Of a DNA stretch of 64,000 bases, positions 1-9,179 are shown piece by piece. Position numbers and translations under genes: made by a program. Source of the stretch: an uncultured Prevotellaceae bacterium (GTDB lineage Bacteria; Bacteroidota; Bacteroidia; Bacteroidales; Bacteroidaceae); NCBI GenBank assembly GCA_902776935.1, contig CACYRS010000001.1:62001-126000 (forward strand), given 5' to 3'. A model generated the notes under the pieces. It was not told the DNA's origin. It saw nothing but the letters and a program-made list of their open reading frames with translations, and searched no databases. The first letter of the stretch is position 1. Each line of letters starts with the position of its first letter.

Positions 1-702
1 ATTATCGCCGGAGGCTCTGGTAACAGGATGGGGCAAGACATCCCCAAACAATTCATGCATGTAGACAACAGCCCTGTGATTATTCACACAATGAAAGCAT
101 TTCAGCAACATCCTGATATCAATGGAATTGCAGTTGTATGCTTAGCAGGCTGGGAAACAGTATTGCAATCATATGCTAATCAATTCTCTATAGACAAATT
201 AAAGTGGATATTTCCTGGAGGATCGAATGGCCAGGAGTCTATTCATAATGGTATTTATGGTCTGAAGGAAGCTGGATGCAAAAATGATGATTTGATATTG
301 ATTCACGATGCTGTACGACCATTACTTTCGCAAGAAATTATATCATCTAACATTGCCGTATGCAAAAAATATGGATACGCAATAACTGGAATTAAGTGCC
401 GTGAGGCTATTTTAGAGAGCGAAGATGGTTTTTCTACCACCACAAGTATTCCTCGCGATAAATTGATACGTACACAGACTCCACAGACTTTCAGGTTAGG
501 CAATATTATTGCAGCTCACGAGAAAGCCAAAGAGCGAGGTATTGTTAACTCTGTAGCATCTTGTACCCTATTAGCAGAGTTAGGCGATATAGAAATGCAT
601 ATTGTTCCTGGCTCTGAAAAAAACATCAAGATTACAACCATAGAGGACCTGGAAATACTAAAAGCACTTATGAATGTAAAAGCAGAAACATGGCTGAAGT
701 AA
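1..702 (+). CDS. IspD/TarI-family cytidylyltransferase (5' end outside window)
   Basis: Nucleotidyltransferase that joins CTP to a sugar-alcohol or polyol phosphate. The reading frame is open from base 1, and the first visible residues IIAGGSGNRMG are the family's nucleotide-binding loop, so only a few N-terminal residues are missing; the ATG at 28 lies inside this loop and is not the start. Further family motifs are IPKQF, HDAVRPL and TQTPQTF. Classical IspD makes CDP-methylerythritol for isoprenoids, TarI makes CDP-ribitol. The neighbours (extended SDR overlapping by 13 bases, LicD, flippase) are polysaccharide genes, so a CDP-ribitol-like donor for a surface polymer is the better guess. 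Family is seen in the motifs; substrate is inferred from context. Confidence 0.85.
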   Translation: MIAGGSGNRMGQDIPKQFMHVDNSPVIIHTMKAFQQHPDINGIAVVCLAGWETVLQSYANQFSIDKLKWIFPGGSNGQESIHNGIYGLKEAGCKNDDLILIHDAVRPLLSQEIISSNIAVCKKYGYAITGIKCREAILESEDGFSTTTSIPRDKLIRTQTPQTFRLGNIIAAHEKAKERGIVNSVASCTLLAELGDIEMHIVPGSEKNIKITTIEDLEILKALMNVKAETWLK

Positions 703-1712
703 ATCCATATTTTCAGGATATCGAGAATGCTTTGTCAAAACAAGACTTGAGCCTTCTCAAAGGGTGTCGTATATTAGTAGCAGGAGCAACTGGGCTCATT
801 GGCGGCTGCTTAATTGATATGCTTATGTATAAGGGGGCTGATTGGGAAGTCTATGCTTATGGCAGAAATGAAGAACGAGCCAGAAAACGTTTTGCCAACT
901 ATTGGAATCATCCTTCTTTTCATTTTATTAAAGGCGACATAACTACCTCAATAGACACAGATATATGCTTTGATTATATTATTAATGCAGCAAGTAATGC
1001 CAGTCCTAATTTCTTTAATGAGAAACCTGTAGAAGTTATTAAATCCAATATTATAGGAACCCAGAATTTAGTTGAATATGGACTATCTCATAATATGAAA
1101 CGGATGCTCTTTGTTTCTTCTGGAGAAATTTATGGGGAAGGAGATTGGAAGAAGTTTATCGAGACAGATAGCGGATATATTGATTGTGCAACACCAAGGG
1201 CTTGTTACCCATCTTCAAAACGTGCAGCAGAAACACTTTGCGTTTCGTATATTAAAGAGTATGGAGCAGATATAGTAATTGCAAGGCCTTGTCATACCTA
1301 TGGTCCATACTTTACTGAAAGTGACAATCGAGTGTATGCACAATTTATTCGTAGTTTATTAGCAAATCAAGACATAGTCTTAAAAAGCCCTGGCCAACAA
1401 TATCGTTCATGGCTTTATGTTGTTGATTGTGTATCTGCTTTGCTCACCATATTATTTAAAGGAGAAAAAGGGGAAGCTTATAATGTTGCTGATGATAATT
1501 CGAATATTACCATACTTCAGTTAGCAGAACTATTGGCTAAGTCAAGACATAAAAAGGTTATATTTGATATAGATAAAAAAACTGGAAATACGACACCTAT
1601 AAGCTGTGCAACATTTTCTACAGAAAAAATAAAATTATTAGGCTGGAACCCTCAGACATCTATTTATGATGGGTTAAGACATACATTTATTGCACAAAGC
1701 ACTTACGAATAG
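690..1712 (+). CDS. NAD-dependent epimerase/dehydratase (extended SDR)
   Basis: Sugar-nucleotide modifying enzyme of 340 residues, the usual length for extended short-chain dehydrogenases. The N-terminal Rossmann motif is GATGLIGG (about residues 32-39), the serine of the catalytic triad lies in FVSSGEIYG, and the tyrosine and lysine in YPSSKRAAE. ARPCHTYGP is the usual substrate-binding strand. The start overlaps the cytidylyltransferase by 13 bases, so the two are translationally coupled and probably act on one pathway, for instance converting the CDP- or UDP-linked donor. It resembles dTDP-glucose dehydratase and UDP-glucuronate decarboxylase relatives; the precise reaction cannot be told from sequence. 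Confidence 0.88.
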   Translation: MAEVNPYFQDIENALSKQDLSLLKGCRILVAGATGLIGGCLIDMLMYKGADWEVYAYGRNEERARKRFANYWNHPSFHFIKGDITTSIDTDICFDYIINAASNASPNFFNEKPVEVIKSNIIGTQNLVEYGLSHNMKRMLFVSSGEIYGEGDWKKFIETDSGYIDCATPRACYPSSKRAAETLCVSYIKEYGADIVIARPCHTYGPYFTESDNRVYAQFIRSLLANQDIVLKSPGQQYRSWLYVVDCVSALLTILFKGEKGEAYNVADDNSNITILQLAELLAKSRHKKVIFDIDKKTGNTTPISCATFSTEKIKLLGWNPQTSIYDGLRHTFIAQSTYE

Positions 1713-2602
1713 TTGTTTCTACAAATTATTCTGAATACTTCTTTATCAGGCAATCTTTCTTCAAAATTGAAGAATGCCTTTGTATGGTGACTAATACGTT
1801 TTTCTTCAGGTGGTAACTGCATATAATCTCCATAATACTGCCTGAGATAACTATCGTAGCCAGATGGGAGGTTAACCGTAAGACCTTCAAAAGAAAATTT
1901 GACTGTGTTTTCAAGCCATTTTCTGGGAAAAACTTCTTTGGGTCCATATGATCCACAATAAACTGCAACCAAATTGCTGTAATCAAAAGGAAACGATCTA
2001 CAAATAGAGTCAAGCTGACATAGCAGATGGTTACGATATTTCTTACGGAAAAAGAATCCAATTGTTTTCCGTACGAAACGCCCCCATTCTTTATGGTTAC
2101 AAAGCAATTTAATATATTCTGCAAACGTGTTATGAGTTGAAATTGCCTCAAGTTTATTCTTTATCTTTGTAAAACGTCGTTCCATAGCTTTTGCTTCATC
2201 ATAGTCATCAGGAGCTCCGTCTATAGGAAACACGTCTATATAAAGACCATATACACAAGGAGTATCATGTTCTTCCATAAGCGTTGTTTTACGATTACAC
2301 AATTTTATGAAATAGAGAGGATAATTATCGTGAGTAAAAGGAGACACATATTCATAGTTGCCCAAATCAGTATTTTGGATTATATCAACAAAACGATCAT
2401 AATCAGGACGAGGCATGAAAACATCAATATCGTCATCCCAAGGAATCATTCCCCCATGACGAATAGCTCCAATAGCAGTTCCACCACAACAATAATAAGT
2501 AAGATTATGCTGTTTGCAAATTTCTATGAATTTGCGCAATACGTCAACGATTATTGCATTCCACTTGGGCTGTAATTCGGGTGTAACTATCATAAGAAAC
2601 AT
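1703..2602 (-). CDS. LicD-family phosphotransferase
   Basis: Nucleotidyltransferase-fold protein that transfers phosphocholine or a ribitol-phosphate-like group from a CDP donor to a surface glycan. The diagnostic block GGTAIGAIRHGG followed by IPWDDDIDVFMPR lies near residues 39-64, with the aspartates that bind metal. A second family element is VFPIDGAPDD. 299 residues is normal. A second ATG three codons in could be the real start. The end overlaps the SDR tail by 10 bases from the opposite strand. Pairing with a CDP-forming enzyme two genes away fits a route that makes a CDP-polyol and attaches the polyol phosphate to the polysaccharide. The class is certain from the motif; the group transferred is inference. 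Confidence 0.9.
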   Translation of the reverse strand: MFLMIVTPELQPKWNAIIVDVLRKFIEICKQHNLTYYCCGGTAIGAIRHGGMIPWDDDIDVFMPRPDYDRFVDIIQNTDLGNYEYVSPFTHDNYPLYFIKLCNRKTTLMEEHDTPCVYGLYIDVFPIDGAPDDYDEAKAMERRFTKIKNKLEAISTHNTFAEYIKLLCNHKEWGRFVRKTIGFFFRKKYRNHLLCQLDSICRSFPFDYSNLVAVYCGSYGPKEVFPRKWLENTVKFSFEGLTVNLPSGYDSYLRQYYGDYMQLPPEEKRISHHTKAFFNFEERLPDKEVFRIICRNNYS

Positions 2603-2622
2603 TAATTGTGTAAATACGAATG

Positions 2623-2671
2623 CAAAAGTAGCAAATTATTTTGGAACATCAAACAAAAAGCATTATTTTTG
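2623..2671. promoter_or_regulatory. Divergent Bacteroidota-type promoters, LicD and flippase
   Basis: On the minus strand a TACTTTTG box (2623-2630) precedes the LicD gene; on the plus strand TATTTTTG (2664-2671) precedes the flippase start at 2682. Both match the TAnnTTTG -7 element known from Bacteroides. The plus-strand box would give a leader of only a few bases. Confidence 0.65.
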
Positions 2672-2681
2672 CATCCAAAAT

Positions 2682-4133
2682 ATGGAGAATCTAAAAGATA
2701 AGACTGCTAAAGGGTTATTCTGGGGGACTATCAATAGTGGTTCCACACAGGTTCTTAATCTTATTATTGGTATTGTCTTAGGACGTTTGCTAACTCCTGG
2801 AGATTATGGAATTGTGGGAGTCTTAGCAATATTTATCGCACTTGCAGGCACCCTGCAGGCAAGTGGATTTACATATGGACTTATCAACATAAAGCATCCC
2901 ACAGATAACGACTACAACTCTGTGTTTTGGTTTAACATATCTACAAGCATCATTATCTATATAATCTTATTTTTTTGTGCTCCATTAATCGCAAACTTTT
3001 TCAGCCAACCTTGTTTGGTAAACGTTTCAAGGGTATTATTCCTTTCTTTGCCAATTTCCGCCTTAGGAATTGCATGTAATGCATATATGGTAAAGAATAT
3101 GATGAACCGCGAGATTGCCATTATTAGTGTAATATCACTTATTATATCTGGTTCAAGCGGAATAGTCCTTGCAATATTAGGCCATTCGTATTGGAGCCTT
3201 GTATGGCAACAGCTGATATACATCTCCATTTTTAATATTGGACGATATTATTATATCCCTTGGCGTCCATCTTTCAGTATTGATACAGAGCCGGTAAAGA
3301 AGATGTTTTCATTCAGCTTGAAACTATTATTAACTAACATAATTAGTATAATAAACGGCAATCTGCTGACTGCTATTTTTGGAAGGCTTTTCCCGATTAA
3401 TTCCGTTGGAAACTATACACAGGCAAATAAATGGAGTGTGATGTCGAATTCTATTGTTACTGGTGCTGTTAATCAAATAACCCAAACGGTATTCGTTTCA
3501 ATATCAGAGAATCGTGAGAGAGAAATACGTGTTTTTCGTAAATTGATACGGTTTGCAGCATTCTTATCTTTTCCTATGATACTATGTCTTGCCTTAGTTG
3601 CACAAGAATTTATAGTTGTGGCATTAGGTGAGAAATGGGCAGATAGTGGAGTATTACTTCAGATTTTGTGTATTGGTGGTGCTTTTACACCTTTATATGG
3701 AATATATCAAAACCTCATAATATCATGTGGCAGATCTGATATTTACATGTGGGGGAATGTTGGGCAAATAATTGTTCAGCTTGTCATTGTCTTTACATTA
3801 TTTCAATATGGAATAACCACGATTGTGTGGGGATATTCTATTTTGAATATCCTTTGGCTTGTTGTTTGGCAATTTATTGCAAATAGGCTTCTGGGAATCA
3901 GGTATTGGGATGTCATAAAAGATATTATCCCATTCCTTATCATATCCATAGCAGCGATACTTGCTGCTTATATAATGACTTCTGGCATTAATAACAACTT
4001 AATTCTTCTCGCAACTCGTGCTTTTATTGTTGGAGTATTATATCTTGGAACCATGAAATTGCTTAAAGTTAAGATTTTCGAAGAATGCTTAAACTTTATA
4101 TTAAGCAAATTGGCACTAACAAAACATCAATAA
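2682..4133 (+). CDS. Wzx-like polysaccharide flippase
   Basis: Polytopic inner-membrane protein of 483 residues that should flip lipid-linked oligosaccharide units to the periplasm. The N-terminus TAKGLFWGTINSGSTQ and the following GRLLTPGDYG are typical of the oligosaccharide flippase (MOP/WzxC-like) family, followed by about a dozen to fourteen hydrophobic segments. I chose the ATG at 2682 because it follows a TATTTTTG promoter box by ten bases and matches the family start; an upstream extension would run back over the LicD start and promoter. The end meets the glycosyltransferase on the other strand with a 7-base overlap. Substrate unknown. Confidence 0.88.
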   Translation: MENLKDKTAKGLFWGTINSGSTQVLNLIIGIVLGRLLTPGDYGIVGVLAIFIALAGTLQASGFTYGLINIKHPTDNDYNSVFWFNISTSIIIYIILFFCAPLIANFFSQPCLVNVSRVLFLSLPISALGIACNAYMVKNMMNREIAIISVISLIISGSSGIVLAILGHSYWSLVWQQLIYISIFNIGRYYYIPWRPSFSIDTEPVKKMFSFSLKLLLTNIISIINGNLLTAIFGRLFPINSVGNYTQANKWSVMSNSIVTGAVNQITQTVFVSISENREREIRVFRKLIRFAAFLSFPMILCLALVAQEFIVVALGEKWADSGVLLQILCIGGAFTPLYGIYQNLIISCGRSDIYMWGNVGQIIVQLVIVFTLFQYGITTIVWGYSILNILWLVVWQFIANRLLGIRYWDVIKDIIPFLIISIAAILAAYIMTSGINNNLILLATRAFIVGVLYLGTMKLLKVKIFEECLNFILSKLALTKHQ

Positions 4134-5095
4134 GGGAAATGCAGTTTTCTTTTATAGAACCATTTTGTTGTAAGGTATGAAAGTCGCAATAGTTTTTTGG
4201 CTGGCTTATTTGCAAACAACAAATGCATCAATTTGAACAATACTGAGTTTGGTTCATAAAAACAGATATCTGAAATCTGCTTTTTTGAAAAACCAGCAGT
4301 TATGCCCATATAATAAGTATTAAGCATTCCTGTTTCCATAGCAAATAAATACTCTTTCTCTTTATCATAGGTTTGAACAAACCTGATTACAGCATCATTT
4401 GCTTTTAATATAGAAATAACATGTCGAGGATTCATTATTTCTCCAAAAGTACTTGAAGCAGAGCCTTGCCTATAAATATATACTATGTCATTAGTATAGG
4501 CGATATTCTTAGCTGCACAGACCAATCTTGTTGTTAATCCATAATCTTCAGCCATGTTAACCCCTTCTATAGAATCTATGTTATTGTCTGTATATAGACT
4601 TTTCCGTATAAGACGACCCCATATATTATTTAGAATCGTGTTTTGAGTTAACAAGAGCTTGAGTGTATGAACTTTATCAAGCAAATATGGCTGCTTTTCT
4701 ATAAAGATTCCTTCCGTTGTAAGATATTGGAATGCCCCAGAAACTATGTCTGCATCAGTTCTTCTTTGAACTTCTACTAGTTTCTCTACAGCATTCAACG
4801 GGATATAATCATCGCTGTCTACATTAAAAATATATTCACCAGTAGATGCGGCTAAAGCTGTTTTTCTTGAGGCACCAAGACCTCGATTTGTTTGATGACT
4901 AATAATCTTTGTCTGTTTCCTTCTCTCAGGATAATTTTCAAGAACCTCCTCCAATATATAAATACTGTTATCAGGCGTACAATCATTTACAAAAATATAC
5001 TCCAAGTCTTTATAAGTCTGCGAAAAAAGAGAAATAGCACACTGTTCTATGTACTTTTCAACACCATATATAGGAACTAACATCGATACTTTCAT
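4127..5095 (-). CDS. GT2-family glycosyltransferase
   Basis: Inverting GT-A glycosyltransferase of 322 residues. The start MKVSMLVPIYGVEKYIEQC and YIFVNDCTPDNS form the nucleotide-sugar binding N-terminus, FNVDSDDYIP holds the DxD metal site, and AEDYGLTTRL is the usual acceptor/base region. The ATG at 5095 is preferred over one five codons upstream because the family begins at this point and because a TACCTTTG promoter box ends five bases before it. That position implies an essentially leaderless transcript. It belongs with the surrounding envelope polysaccharide genes; sugar and linkage cannot be told. Confidence 0.88.
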   Translation of the reverse strand: MKVSMLVPIYGVEKYIEQCAISLFSQTYKDLEYIFVNDCTPDNSIYILEEVLENYPERRKQTKIISHQTNRGLGASRKTALAASTGEYIFNVDSDDYIPLNAVEKLVEVQRRTDADIVSGAFQYLTTEGIFIEKQPYLLDKVHTLKLLLTQNTILNNIWGRLIRKSLYTDNNIDSIEGVNMAEDYGLTTRLVCAAKNIAYTNDIVYIYRQGSASSTFGEIMNPRHVISILKANDAVIRFVQTYDKEKEYLFAMETGMLNTYYMGITAGFSKKQISDICFYEPNSVLFKLMHLLFANKPAKKLLRLSYLTTKWFYKRKLHFPY

Positions 5096-5099
5096 GTTG

Positions 5100-5158
5100 C
5101 AAAGGTACAAAAAAATGGAGAAAATATTCTTTGATTTTGATTCTTTTTTGTACTTTTG
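5100..5158. promoter_or_regulatory. Divergent promoters between two glycosyltransferase genes
   Basis: Minus-strand TACCTTTG at 5100-5107 abuts the GT2 start codon. Plus-strand TACTTTTG at 5151-5158, with a TTTG at 5130-5133 as a plausible -33 element at suitable spacing, serves the gene starting at 5178. Confidence 0.65.
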
Positions 5159-5177
5159 CCGTCATAAAATAAATATT

Positions 5178-6203
5178 ATGGGAAAATTTACTTTCAAAAC
5201 AGATATAGCAGTATTACTGTTGTTCTTCACTCGCAGCGATACTTTCCAGAAGGTATTTGATGAGGTACGTAAAGCACGTCCCTCTAAATTGTTCCTTTTC
5301 CAGGACGGTCCCAGAAACGAAAGAGACCTTGCAGGAATAGAAGCTTGTCGAAGAATTGTATCTGATGAGAACATTGACTGGGAATGTGAGGTTCATCGCA
5401 ATTATCAGGAACAGAATCTAGGATGTATGACAGCTGGTTATACTTCTCATAGATGGGCTTTTTCATTGGCAGACAAGTGTATCGTGCTTGAGGACGATGT
5501 TGTGCCAACTCAGTCGTTTTTCCCTTTTTGTAAGGAAATGCTTGATCGTTATGAGCACGATGAACGCATAACAATGGTTGCAGGTTTTAATATGGACGAA
5601 AATACACAAGATTGTCCATACGATTACTTCTTTACTTCTGCTTTTAGTATCTGGGGCTGGGCATCATGGCGCAGAGTAGTAGGTCAGTGGGACGAGCATC
5701 TTTCTTTTCTCGATGACAAATACAATCTCGACCAGTTACAAAACCTGATAAAAGCCAGAGGATATAAGAGCGATTTCGTACAGACTTGCTATTTGCATCG
5801 CGAGTCTGGCTGTCCTCAGTTCGAGTCAGTATTCTGGTCGTACATGATGCTTAACAACGGACTTTCCGTCATGCCTTCTCAAAATCTGATAAGTAATGTA
5901 GGAGCAACAGAAGAGTCTGCACATTATTCTGCACTCAAGACTTTGCCAAAGGCTGTCAGACGTATATTCTTAATAAAGCGTCACGAATTAAGTTTCCCAT
6001 TGAAACATCCCAAATATGTGGTTGACAATGTGGCATACCTGCAACGAATGTACATATATAACGCATGGGATCATCCTTGGATTAAGATAGGTAGGTCTTT
6101 TGAGGAACTACTCCTAAACCTGCGTTATTGCAACTTTGGACATATTGGAGAGTCATTTGTACAAAGAATACGAAAGTGGTTTGGAATAAACAAGAAGATA
6201 TAA
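5178..6203 (+). CDS. Glycosyltransferase, GT-A fold (HlpA-like annotation group)
   Basis: Protein of 341 residues, probably a cytoplasmic sugar transferase. AVLLLFFTRSDTFQKVFDEV at the N-terminus, FLFQDGPR and the acidic LEDDVVPT site are typical of a Bacteroidota family often annotated as glycosyltransferase family 2 or hemolysin HlpA-like; WGWASWRRV is another conserved stretch of that group. The ATG at 5178 is chosen because a promoter box lies 20 bases upstream and the homologous part begins there; codons further upstream overlap the divergent gene. Its role should be in the same surface polysaccharide, but nothing in the sequence identifies donor or acceptor. Confidence 0.78.
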   Translation: MGKFTFKTDIAVLLLFFTRSDTFQKVFDEVRKARPSKLFLFQDGPRNERDLAGIEACRRIVSDENIDWECEVHRNYQEQNLGCMTAGYTSHRWAFSLADKCIVLEDDVVPTQSFFPFCKEMLDRYEHDERITMVAGFNMDENTQDCPYDYFFTSAFSIWGWASWRRVVGQWDEHLSFLDDKYNLDQLQNLIKARGYKSDFVQTCYLHRESGCPQFESVFWSYMMLNNGLSVMPSQNLISNVGATEESAHYSALKTLPKAVRRIFLIKRHELSFPLKHPKYVVDNVAYLQRMYIYNAWDHPWIKIGRSFEELLLNLRYCNFGHIGESFVQRIRKWFGINKKI

Positions 6204-6214
6204 CCCTTACAGAC

Positions 6215-7618
6215 TTAAACAACAGCTTTTATTGGTGTAAGCAAGAAGTCTGTCAACAGGTATCCATTATATATAAATAGGTATAGCGTTATCAGGGCGA
6301 TACCTATTCGAAGCCATCTTGTATGAACCTCCTTTAACAGATATGCTGTGGCAATCGGGAGCACAAACATAAAATGTGGAGCCATTATAAACACCTCGTT
6401 GATGCCGAAGCCAAGTATTACATGGATGAATAAGTCGACAGCAAAACAAGAGAGGCACATCCAGAGGAAACGGCTCTTCCTGCCAAACCAGATGCCAATG
6501 GCAAACAACAGTATCATCACTGCCTCAATGACATAACTCAGATACCATCGATAAGGTACGAATACTGGGCGATGAACCAATGTGTCTTCGAGGAAATAAT
6601 CCTGATGAAACTGTATAGACTCGCCGAAGAGATTCTCGTAGGCCGAATGCCAACGGGAGGTAGAGATATCCGTCCACTTCAAGAACCCATGATCCTCCAT
6701 TGGAGTACCTGTCTTAGCAGCCTGACGACGAAGGACAACCTCACGACGAGCCTTCTTCTCTTCAAATTTTTCTCTTTGTTCTGGAGTCATCTGAGCCACC
6801 TGTTCTTTCAATTCCTTAGCTTTACGTTCCTTCAGTTCGGCACGTTCCTTTTCCCTTGGCAACACAAACTTACGATACTCCCATGTGGCAGTAGCCCAAA
6901 GCAAAGCCGCTGGAAGAATAACGGCCAGTAGCAGATATTTCGGACGGAAGAAGTCCTTGAGATTCACAAAAAAACCAGAAAGGAAAACCTTAATTCCATT
7001 GCTCAATGTCACTCCTGCAGTAATATAGAAGAATATAGCAGACTGCCACCATCGGAACTCCCTACTCTTCTTGATACAAACACCAGAGATATATAGTGTG
7101 ATAAGCAATAGGAACATTGATATCGTAAAGTGATCTGGTACAATAAACGACAGCAGTATATATGCGAAAGAAAAATGATATGCCGTAAGCAATGTGGCAT
7201 CCAACTGTCTCAACTCAATAACCTCACGATGAATGCGATAGAGGAAGATATAGGAATAGTAGGAACAGAATATCAGAGGAAGAGCCACCAGATACTGTAC
7301 ACAATTGACTCCAAAGAGAGTCGTCAAACCTTCGTTTATCTGATTAAGGGGCCATATCATAAACGACAATAGCGGATGACGATAAACCTGATACACCACA
7401 TCCCAGTCTGTCACTCCAAGATAAGTTAAAGGATCGTAGCCCGACAGGTGTAGCTCTCTTTCGAATGCTTTCCAATATGGTCCAAAGCCTGGCTGCATGA
7501 AAAGCCTGTGCATACGCCATATAAACAAGGCATTGAGGGCTACGATGACAGTTAATGCTATTGTCGACTGCAACCTTTCTTCTGGTTTAATCCTGAAAAT
7601 CTTCAGTGGTGATTTCAT
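6215..7618 (-). CDS. Polytopic membrane protein (DUF6080-like)
   Basis: 467 residues with roughly ten hydrophobic segments, starting in a membrane helix near residue 20. A charged, coiled-coil-like cytosolic or periplasmic loop rich in Glu, Lys and Arg lies around residues 245-295. It resembles a Bacteroidota group I know as DUF6080, possibly a lipid-linked sugar transferase of GT-C type, but I cannot confirm the family by eye. It is the last gene of the yicC-gmk-nadD operon and overlaps the HAD gene by four bases (ATGA). Context with acyltransferases and a phosphoethanolamine-transferase-like enzyme suggests envelope lipid or glycan modification. Confidence 0.6.
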   Translation of the reverse strand: MKSPLKIFRIKPEERLQSTIALTVIVALNALFIWRMHRLFMQPGFGPYWKAFERELHLSGYDPLTYLGVTDWDVVYQVYRHPLLSFMIWPLNQINEGLTTLFGVNCVQYLVALPLIFCSYYSYIFLYRIHREVIELRQLDATLLTAYHFSFAYILLSFIVPDHFTISMFLLLITLYISGVCIKKSREFRWWQSAIFFYITAGVTLSNGIKVFLSGFFVNLKDFFRPKYLLLAVILPAALLWATATWEYRKFVLPREKERAELKERKAKELKEQVAQMTPEQREKFEEKKARREVVLRRQAAKTGTPMEDHGFLKWTDISTSRWHSAYENLFGESIQFHQDYFLEDTLVHRPVFVPYRWYLSYVIEAVMILLFAIGIWFGRKSRFLWMCLSCFAVDLFIHVILGFGINEVFIMAPHFMFVLPIATAYLLKEVHTRWLRIGIALITLYLFIYNGYLLTDFLLTPIKAVV

Positions 7619-8199
7619 ACTCTGAATGGTTTATAATATGACTCATCGGCAAAAGCCAGCATCTCCTTGTCGCCTCTGCTATCACCAAAGGCAGTTAGGT
7701 GGTAATCCTGACGATTGGGATAGATGGCTTTCAGACGATTAACTTTTTCCTCCCCATAACAGTTCTTGGTTAAGAAGCGACCTGTAAGTTTGCCATCAGT
7801 CACTTCTATCTGGGTGCCTAATACCTTTACATTAGCAAAAAATGGTTGTACCCAGTTATCGATAGAGGCACTTATTATTAGCACTTCTGATCTTTCATTC
7901 AGAGCTTTCTCGATTGCCTCGATACCTTTTGGTCTAAGCAGATGGCGCGATGAGGCTGCAAAGGCCTGACAGAGGGCATCGAAATCGCTCAAAGGCATTC
8001 CTTTAAAGAAATGTGCAAACACCCTCTGCTTGGCTTTCCAATTTGGATAGAATCCTAACTTCATCAGCACCAATAGATGGGCATATCGCAGGAATCCAAG
8101 GCCAAAAGCAAGTGTGCCTTTTGCAAAACGGATAAACTCCAGCAAAGTATCTTTGGTGGTAAGCGTTCCGTCGAAGTCGAATGCGTATACCTTTCTCAT
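7615..8199 (-). CDS. HAD-superfamily IB phosphatase (SerB-like)
   Basis: Cytosolic phosphohydrolase of 194 residues. Motif I is DFDGTLT at residues 8-14 with the nucleophile and acid aspartates, motif II is the serine in LIISAS, and motifs III/IV are the lysine of EEKVNRLK and FGDSRGDKEML. The cap insertion is helical, as in subclass IB. I start at 8199 because this ATG overlaps the upstream stop by four bases (ATGA), the spacing used throughout this operon, and because MRKVYAFDFDG is the normal family start. The substrate is unknown; position in an envelope operon could point to dephosphorylation of a lipid or sugar precursor. Confidence 0.85.
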   Translation of the reverse strand: MRKVYAFDFDGTLTTKDTLLEFIRFAKGTLAFGLGFLRYAHLLVLMKLGFYPNWKAKQRVFAHFFKGMPLSDFDALCQAFAASSRHLLRPKGIEAIEKALNERSEVLIISASIDNWVQPFFANVKVLGTQIEVTDGKLTGRFLTKNCYGEEKVNRLKAIYPNRQDYHLTAFGDSRGDKEMLAFADESYYKPFRV

Positions 8200-9179
8200 A
8201 CCCTGACAACCAGTTTTAGTGCTTTCTGTAACATCCAGGCCAGCGGAATGGTTATCACTATAGTAAGCAAAGCCGTAGGCCAATAGCCAAGATGATAAGG
8301 CGTGATGTAAGTCATTACAAAGTGATCGTGTATCAAATAGGCCTCCAGACTCAGGGCTCCAAAGAAAGCGCAGAAGCGATTGAACCACTTAGGCGTTCTG
8401 CGGAACACACGATTAAGCATCAAAATGAGCGTAATGGTAAAGGGAATGTATATCATTCGCTCTACAAACAACGGGAATCGTCCATGAGTAACCTGCTCCA
8501 GATAGAAGCAAGAACTGAAGGTGGCTAGGAAGAGAATCAGCACCATCCAGATACCAGTACCATCTATCTTTGCCTCTCGCCTTACAAGTTCGCCACAGTT
8601 GATGCCTATAAAGAAGATTGGTACGCGACTCCAGAATATCTCGATATGTCCCACTGCTTGATGCAAAGGCAGAATCCATTGCACCCAAATGCACCAAAGA
8701 ATCATTATTACAGGCAACCATCGATAAATGGGGTGTTTCTGAATCAATTTCATATAAGGTGGCGCCCAGAGGTAGAGCATCATGATGGCAGGGATATACC
8801 AGAAGGTAAGCTCATCGTGAAGCCAGAAGTCCCAGTTGATAGTGATATCTCCAATAAGGTCGATATAATCGCCATGAGCCCAATCGAAACGCGGCATATA
8901 GTAGAGCGAAGCCATAATCAACCAAGCGGGATAGATGCGAAGAAGGCGACGTTTGTAGAACTTCCATACATCAGGATTCTTAACCCACGAGAACCAAAGA
9001 CCTATGCCACTAAGAAAAAGGAACATGTCGACCCCAACATTACCACAGCGCCTCAATCCGAAGAACTCATCGCTGCGAGCCAAAGGCGCATGGAAGAGAA
9101 TGATGAAAAGCATGGCTGCTCCCATCAACTCGCCACGAAAACGGCTCACGTTGGCCAGTTCTATATCCTTAATCTTCAT
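8196..9179 (-). CDS. Acyltransferase 3 family membrane protein
   Basis: Polytopic membrane acyltransferase of 327 residues, about nine to ten helices. The N-terminal helix holds the family histidine in FIILFHAPLA, the next block is GVDMFLFLSGIGLWFS, and KRRLLRIYPAWL is the arginine-rich motif that binds the acyl donor in this family. Such enzymes O-acetylate or acylate surface glycans. It overlaps both neighbours by four bases and is followed by a HAD phosphatase; another family member lies directly upstream, so the two may act on different positions of one glycan. Confidence 0.87.
   Translation of the reverse strand: MKIKDIELANVSRFRGELMGAAMLFIILFHAPLARSDEFFGLRRCGNVGVDMFLFLSGIGLWFSWVKNPDVWKFYKRRLLRIYPAWLIMASLYYMPRFDWAHGDYIDLIGDITINWDFWLHDELTFWYIPAIMMLYLWAPPYMKLIQKHPIYRWLPVIMILWCIWVQWILPLHQAVGHIEIFWSRVPIFFIGINCGELVRREAKIDGTGIWMVLILFLATFSSCFYLEQVTHGRFPLFVERMIYIPFTITLILMLNRVFRRTPKWFNRFCAFFGALSLEAYLIHDHFVMTYITPYHLGYWPTALLTIVITIPLAWMLQKALKLVVRV

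Noticed and set aside
1..702. IspD of the isoprenoid pathway
   Set aside because: Family cannot be divided by motif alone, but the neighbours are polysaccharide genes; I kept the broader name.
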